A stretch of DNA of 64,000 bases from Sipunculus nudus (Eukaryota > Annelida > Sipuncula > Golfingiida > Sipunculidae), in the NCBI GenBank assembly GCA_026874595.1, contig CM049319.1, positions 63,604,917 to 63,668,916 of the forward strand, written 5' to 3'. The notes under the pieces are model-generated. The model did no database searches and was not told the DNA's origin. It worked only from the letters and a program-made list of their open reading frames with translations. The translations under genes were made by a program, and so were the position numbers. Shown here one piece after another: positions 58,908 to 64,000 of the stretch (positions are counted from its first letter, which is position 1; the number at the start of each line of letters is the position of its first letter).

Positions 58908-60193
58908 TATTTCTATTCTAAGTTAGGATTTCATTGATACTACGATTTCATGGCTGCCTCGTTAAACCTATCAATATCTAATGTTGCTTGAGCGATCCAT
59001 TTGTACAGTTAACAATGTTTTCTGGTCGGTAGTTGAAACGAGTCATGTAGACAAGAGCTCTCAGACGGAACAAACACGGGAACATATTGAGTTTGATTTA
59101 GTTGATTTTCCGTGACAGGTTCGTGTTTTGAGTCAATGCTTTGACCGACATAAAATCCTCCTCTGAATTTGGACCCACTTCGACTTGCGTATAACCTGTA
59201 TATTTTCATTTTCCTAGCATTGATTAATCATGCATCATGCAGGTTCTTGCTATCACAATTTATAAATTGTATACCGGAACAGAGTTGGGTTTTTCAGGAA
59301 CGGTGGTTTCAAGAACTCTTAGTCTGTCTCTCCTGACATTTTTTTTTTCACTCAGTCGTATTAAAAATTAAAAGATTAATAACAGAAATTAAAATATCCA
59401 AACATTAAAACTAGAGAAAAGTCAGTAATAGCATATATAATGAAAACGCTAGACATTGACTTTGACACCCGGTTGTGGGGAGACATGCACTAGCAGTAAA
59501 TACACGACTCCCTATTAGCATTGAAAGCCTACCTCGAGTCATGATACAAGCCATACGGGACAATGTACTACAACGGCCATAAATACTGTTGTATTGATAT
59601 GTGGTAAACAGCCGATAATCTTAATATGTTGAAGAGACACAAAAGAATACATATGATATCACAAACCAAGTTGAAAAGCCGTCTTAATGATAACGAGATA
59701 TTTCTTGCATCACGTACAGGTTGACTGCCGTCCAGTAACTCACGCGAACCATGCTTGTATCAATGCGGGCAGAAATCCAAAAACATGCAGAGGGGTTTAC
59801 CAATAAGCTGAGTTGAAACAGACTTTTGCTCTCACAAGCTAATGAATGTCTTTGTTTATGTCAATGACAGCATTCTTGTAGGCCATCAGGCGGCGTCAAA
59901 ATTACACAGTAAACCCAGATGTCCAAGTCGTATACCGAAATTACTGGTATAATTCTAATGAAGTTAATTTAATTATAAAGAATGAAAAACAAATACGTCG
60001 GTTACAACTGTCATTTTCTTCTTGGCCACAAGTATACTTTCAAGATTTAAATAAAATATAAACGTGAAGGGTGTCTTTTTTAACATTTATTTTACTGTAA
60101 CCTTAATCCACTGCACCCTAATTTAAATGAAAAGAATAAAGTATCTCTATAGCATAGTAGTACAGAGAATATACTATATAATGGAATATATAT

Positions 60194-60244
<51 letters not shown>

Positions 60245-60434
60245 GGAATGATTCAGCTGGCTTTGATACACGCCTGGGCTTCAACTTAAACCTTTCTTTT
60301 TTTTCTGCGCTTATTAAAAGCTGTCCATTCAACTACCTTTTGAAAAAGAATGTTTGTGATTTCTGGCTTCCTCTGTTAATAAATTAATTATCTAAGGATA
60401 ATTCTGGCTTTGAAAGTTCTTAAAATGCTTACGT
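58908..60434. other. Gene-free stretch with (TA)n
   Basis: A (TA)n tract lies at 60197-60242. No coding or RNA feature recognised. Confidence 0.45.
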
Positions 60435-60795
60435 AAAGGATTCATGAACTGGTTTATCAACAATGTGTTTGTAAACGCAGCAATGTTGACAAACGGGAAA
60501 AAAACATGTCACTTAAGTGGTAGGCTGCAAATATGCGGAGGTAGAAAGAACACCTGTTGCAAAACGCCATTTTTAAAGCTCTGGCTTATCTGAATTGCGC
60601 CAGCTGCCCTTGTTGAATTTCTTGTTTAATATTAAGGCGGGCCCCCACATATTATAAACACGTTGATTTAAACAAAACAAGCATGCAGCCTGTGTGTGAT
60701 GATATCCACGTTTTTTACCCATTTTTATAAAAACTCTAAAGATAACCTTTAGTTTATAATGGTCAAATAGGCGATAAGGCCCCTTTAAAAGAATA
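60435..60795 (+). repeat. Dispersed repeat family D, plus strand copy
   Basis: About 360 bases align with the reverse complement of 37625-37985 and, in the right half, with 2889-3062. Identity looks moderate with small indels. No ORF and no terminal repeat; class unknown. Confidence 0.7.
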
Positions 60796-63582
60796 AAAAC
60801 TTTTATAATAATAAAAATAAAACGGCATACTATTGAGTTCAACGGGTTTGTTTTCTTCATAAAAAAAACCCAGTGACATTATAAATTGACATGACTTTTC
60901 TTCTTTATTTATGGGAATTCGCTCTGCTTCAGTCAGGGAACATTTATTTACTAATTTACATCGATATTCTTCTTTATTCATGTATTACGACATTCCGCTG
61001 GGTATCCAGTATTAGAAAGACGATTCTATTATATACGGGTGGACTGAGTCAGAATAAAGACAAAATAAACATTGTGAGTAACATGACAAATCAAATAAAT
61101 TAAAGTTTACAGGATACAGTGAGCGAGATTCTAAAATGATAAAAAATGAAAGACAGTACTTCAAAGACCCTTTATAAAATTTTGTAATGCCGATGAAAAA
61201 AGAGGAATAGGTGATTAACGTGCATAACGGGAAGTCTTGTTGAATAACTTCAGATATGTTAAGAAATAAAAACATTCGCTGTATGCCAAATTTTGATGAA
61301 CATGCTGCAGTGTTTGTCAGGAATCGCGGGAGATGGTTGCTTAGATCAGCGTTATTGCAATTTTTTTCATATATTTTTGTTCTTGTGTGATTTTTTTTCT
61401 CATATTTGGTAAAACATTCAAAAGAAAGTAATCAGAAACCGTATATCTTTGCTGGTGGGATTCAAATGTACCAAACAGGAGTCTATTTCAACTACCAGTT
61501 GTTAAAACTGCATTTCTCATCAAAGCCTGCAATTGCCCGCGGAACGTGGCTCATTAATAAAAGCAAATAGTCGAAAGCCGGTGCCAGGGATGCGATGCCA
61601 TATTTTAAAAATGAACGCCCCATCAGCAGTATATACACGTATCATACACCTTGAAGAGCAACTTGTGGACCGCGAGCTTGACTGGTACTTTCTCTTACAG
61701 CATTGCTATTAAAGCCCACCTGGAAAGATGGGAAGACGTAATTCTTGGTGGTGTGCGAAGGGACATTGTAGAAACATAAGAATAATATTTTAATATTGCT
61801 TTAACATAAAAATATTTGCCAAGGTTGACGAAGTAGCCCCCTTCTAATGTTCATTTAACAGTTCAAAATTTTGTAGTTCACAAGAAGCCCCCGCCCAGTG
61901 ACAGTCATAATATATATAATTGATGCATCAGGAATATAATATTTAGGTCCGTCGATATTCCTATTAACGCGTATTGAAACCATGTTATTTCCTCTAAATG
62001 CCAAGACCAAGGACGCCATTTACCGATGGCGCCATATGCTGAAAATGAGTTTTACGCCACATGAATAAAGTCTGAAGTTATTATTAATCCTTTGAGATTA
62101 ATAGAATTTTTTTAATGAGTTAAAGGATAGAAAAGTTTGAATAGCGGATCTAGAGGAAAGTTGGGAATCGTCACCCCGATCTCGGCCACGTCCACAAAAC
62201 CTGGAAATTATGCAAAGGAATTGCTGATGACATTCTTAAAAGACAGGACCCACCCTCCAGTATGCAACTTTCTTGTTAACCAGCAGTCAGAAAAAAACCT
62301 ACCCCCCCCCCCCCCTCCCGATTCTCATAAAATTAACGCTGTGTGTAAAGGCCAAAAAAAAGCAATAAGGTTCCCCTGCAAAGAAGATATGAAATCCATA
62401 ACCAGGATCCCGCAATCCTTGTCCCGCATTCCTTAAGCCGTATGAAATCTTAAAAGAACATGTAGTATATGATTCCTTTGACAATTTCCTGTTTATACGC
62501 ATATATGCTTCATACATTTAATTATTTCCCATTTAAATATCCCCAGATCATTTTGGAACAACTGTATATATGCCAGAAAAATCCATGTATCCTCTCCTTT
62601 TTCCCACTTACCTGGTCCATGTGGCCTTAGTAATCGCTTGCCTAAGGTTATTCCTCGCCTCAGAGTAATTGCATCTACGGCTGTCATAGGGATTTCTGTG
62701 AATGACACTCCGATATTTTCCCCTCAGCATTTTACACTTATGGGTCAGCTCATTATTTCTAAATGGTCCACAGAACCCTCCATAGGATCTAAATTTAGCA
62801 ATATACCAATATGTCAACAAACTTGTCTAACCTGAAATAAACCTGTCGGGGTTCGCTAGGGACGAGGTTTTGCGTAACGAAAGTACTCCTATAGGACAGC
62901 GTTCATGCAGGCGAATATCTATCTGCAGACAGAGTTCCGTGATAAGGGGGCGTGTATTGGCAAAATAATAAGAATAAAAGAATAACGCATTGTTTTGACC
63001 ACGCCAAAATCCTTAGGATGGAGATTTAGTTTTCCTCATGTTACCAGTGGGGAGTTGTTGTTAGAACCTCAAAATGATCATATGTAAGGTTTTGTTTTAG
63101 AATAACGAATTCTACACTGTAAAGATACTCGCCTAGCTGTTATTTAAAGGCTGGTTCTCTAGTCTGTTCATGGTACGAACCCAACTATAACACAAAATCC
63201 AGATGAAGAAATATGGATCTAATGCTTTAACGAGAGGTTATTACTTCCGCATCATTCCTATAGTCCCGAAAATTTATAACTTGAAATTCTGAAGCGCTAA
63301 TAATAACCTGTTTTATTGTTAGGTCAGCATCATCCTCGTTCACCGAAAAGCACGGATGTACCTTTAAAATGCTTTATTACAGAGAGTTATATGAAGGCAA
63401 GCAGACTGACCACGGATAGGCTGACACATTTGGCAATATGACCAGGGTTTAACACGTCAGTTCCGTTTGTATTAAATATGTACACATTAAACATGTGGGT
63501 TTTATTCAGACGTCACATATAATTAACTGAATGGTTAATATATATATAGACTGCTCTGACAAAATCTCTACTATAATTTGCC
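60796..63582. other. Gene-free stretch
   Basis: A poly-C run lies near 62301-62314. The 99-codon frame at 62137 has no recognisable domain. No RNA gene or mobile element recognised. Confidence 0.45.
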
Positions 63583-63712
63583 GATTTAGGCGCAGGTCAC
63601 CAGCGAAGCGTTCCTCCGGCTTCGACATGTAAGATATATACAGGTCTACTGGCCACCTAACTTCTTTCGGAGATAGGTTCCCTATTTCCGACTGTCCTCA
63701 GACTGTACATTC
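63583..63712 (-). repeat. Dispersed repeat family S, minus strand copy
   Basis: The reverse complement contains CTGAGGACAGTCGGAAATAG, GAAGCCGGAGGAACGCTTCG and GGTGACCTGCG, aligning with 38686-38830. Confidence 0.6.
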
Positions 63713-64000
63713 ATTTTGTAATCCGCGGCCTTACTAAATCCTTAACTAGCAAAAATATCGAAACTCCTCTCAGTGCTGCCATTTTGCATACACACTAAAT
63801 ATCACAAGTCGCAGGTCGGATTTAGGGTATACCGCTAGTTTAAAAAGATAAAAAAAAAATCAACAAAAACTCATTCAACAAACGGGACACGTTTTCAGAT
63901 TAATCCTAAAGGGAACTATTCACATAATAGGTATGTTAAATAAACCTGAAATATAGGTGGTCTCCTCTTGATATAAATGCCATTTTGTTCTTTAACCATT
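63713..64000. other. Gene-free window end
   Basis: AT-rich; nothing recognised. Confidence 0.4.

Noticed and set aside
62137-62436. 99-codon frame with a poly-proline stretch
   Set aside because: The proline stretch is a poly-C run and no domain is recognisable.

Overview
This is eukaryotic, AT-rich, repeat-dense animal DNA, most likely from a bivalve or another mollusc. The basis is circumstantial: GT-AG introns, tRNA-derived SINEs, a Tx1/L1-type LINE, a Gypsy-type Gag-protease remnant, a Harbinger exon, and many short elements with hairpin ends, GTCC-rich tracts and internal tandem repeats of a kind I associate with bivalve genomes. Nothing looks bacterial: there are no dense ORFs, operons, Shine-Dalgarno sites or CRISPR arrays.

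Only one convincing intact protein-coding gene is visible. It is a two-exon Myb/SANT-like (trihelix/MADF-type) regulator: exon 1 at 46051-46230, a 7.3 kb intron, exon 2 at 53559-54800. The two exons join in phase 0 and together rebuild one DNA-binding domain, giving a 473-residue product. The intron holds a hAT-type MITE with an 8-bp target duplication, a 1.2 kb element with internal repeats, and several long (TA)n tracts.

Layout. 1-6.9 kb: gene-free, with two SINE copies. 7.0-15.0 kb: a 2.1-2.4 kb direct duplication (6972-9065 and 12595-14955) flanking a decayed minus-strand LTR retrotransposon (protease, Gag, tRNA-Pro-like primer site, putative 912-bp LTR) and a G-rich MITE. 15-19.5 kb: MITEs and fragments. 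19.9-22.2 kb: a 5'-truncated, frameshifted LINE. 22-32 kb: degenerate repeats, a broken Harbinger transposase exon, a minus-strand SINE and a 398-bp MITE with TTA target sites. 32.9-34.3 kb and 57.2-58.3 kb: two copies of an element with about 145-bp tandem units. 41.2-43.0 kb: an array of about 343-bp units. 51.2-52.4 kb: an element with about 330-bp units. The rest is dispersed repeat copies, microsatellites and featureless AT-rich sequence.

The most interesting signal is the set of tandem-repeat elements. Families with different monomers share one design: a palindromic terminus, then a CTATAG-type motif, a GTCC-rich tract and a tandem body. They also share short internal words, namely a GGTGGCGCCACC palindrome and a GCGATAACTCAA motif. 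This suggests related non-autonomous transposons that swap or diverge their internal repeats while keeping one terminal module.
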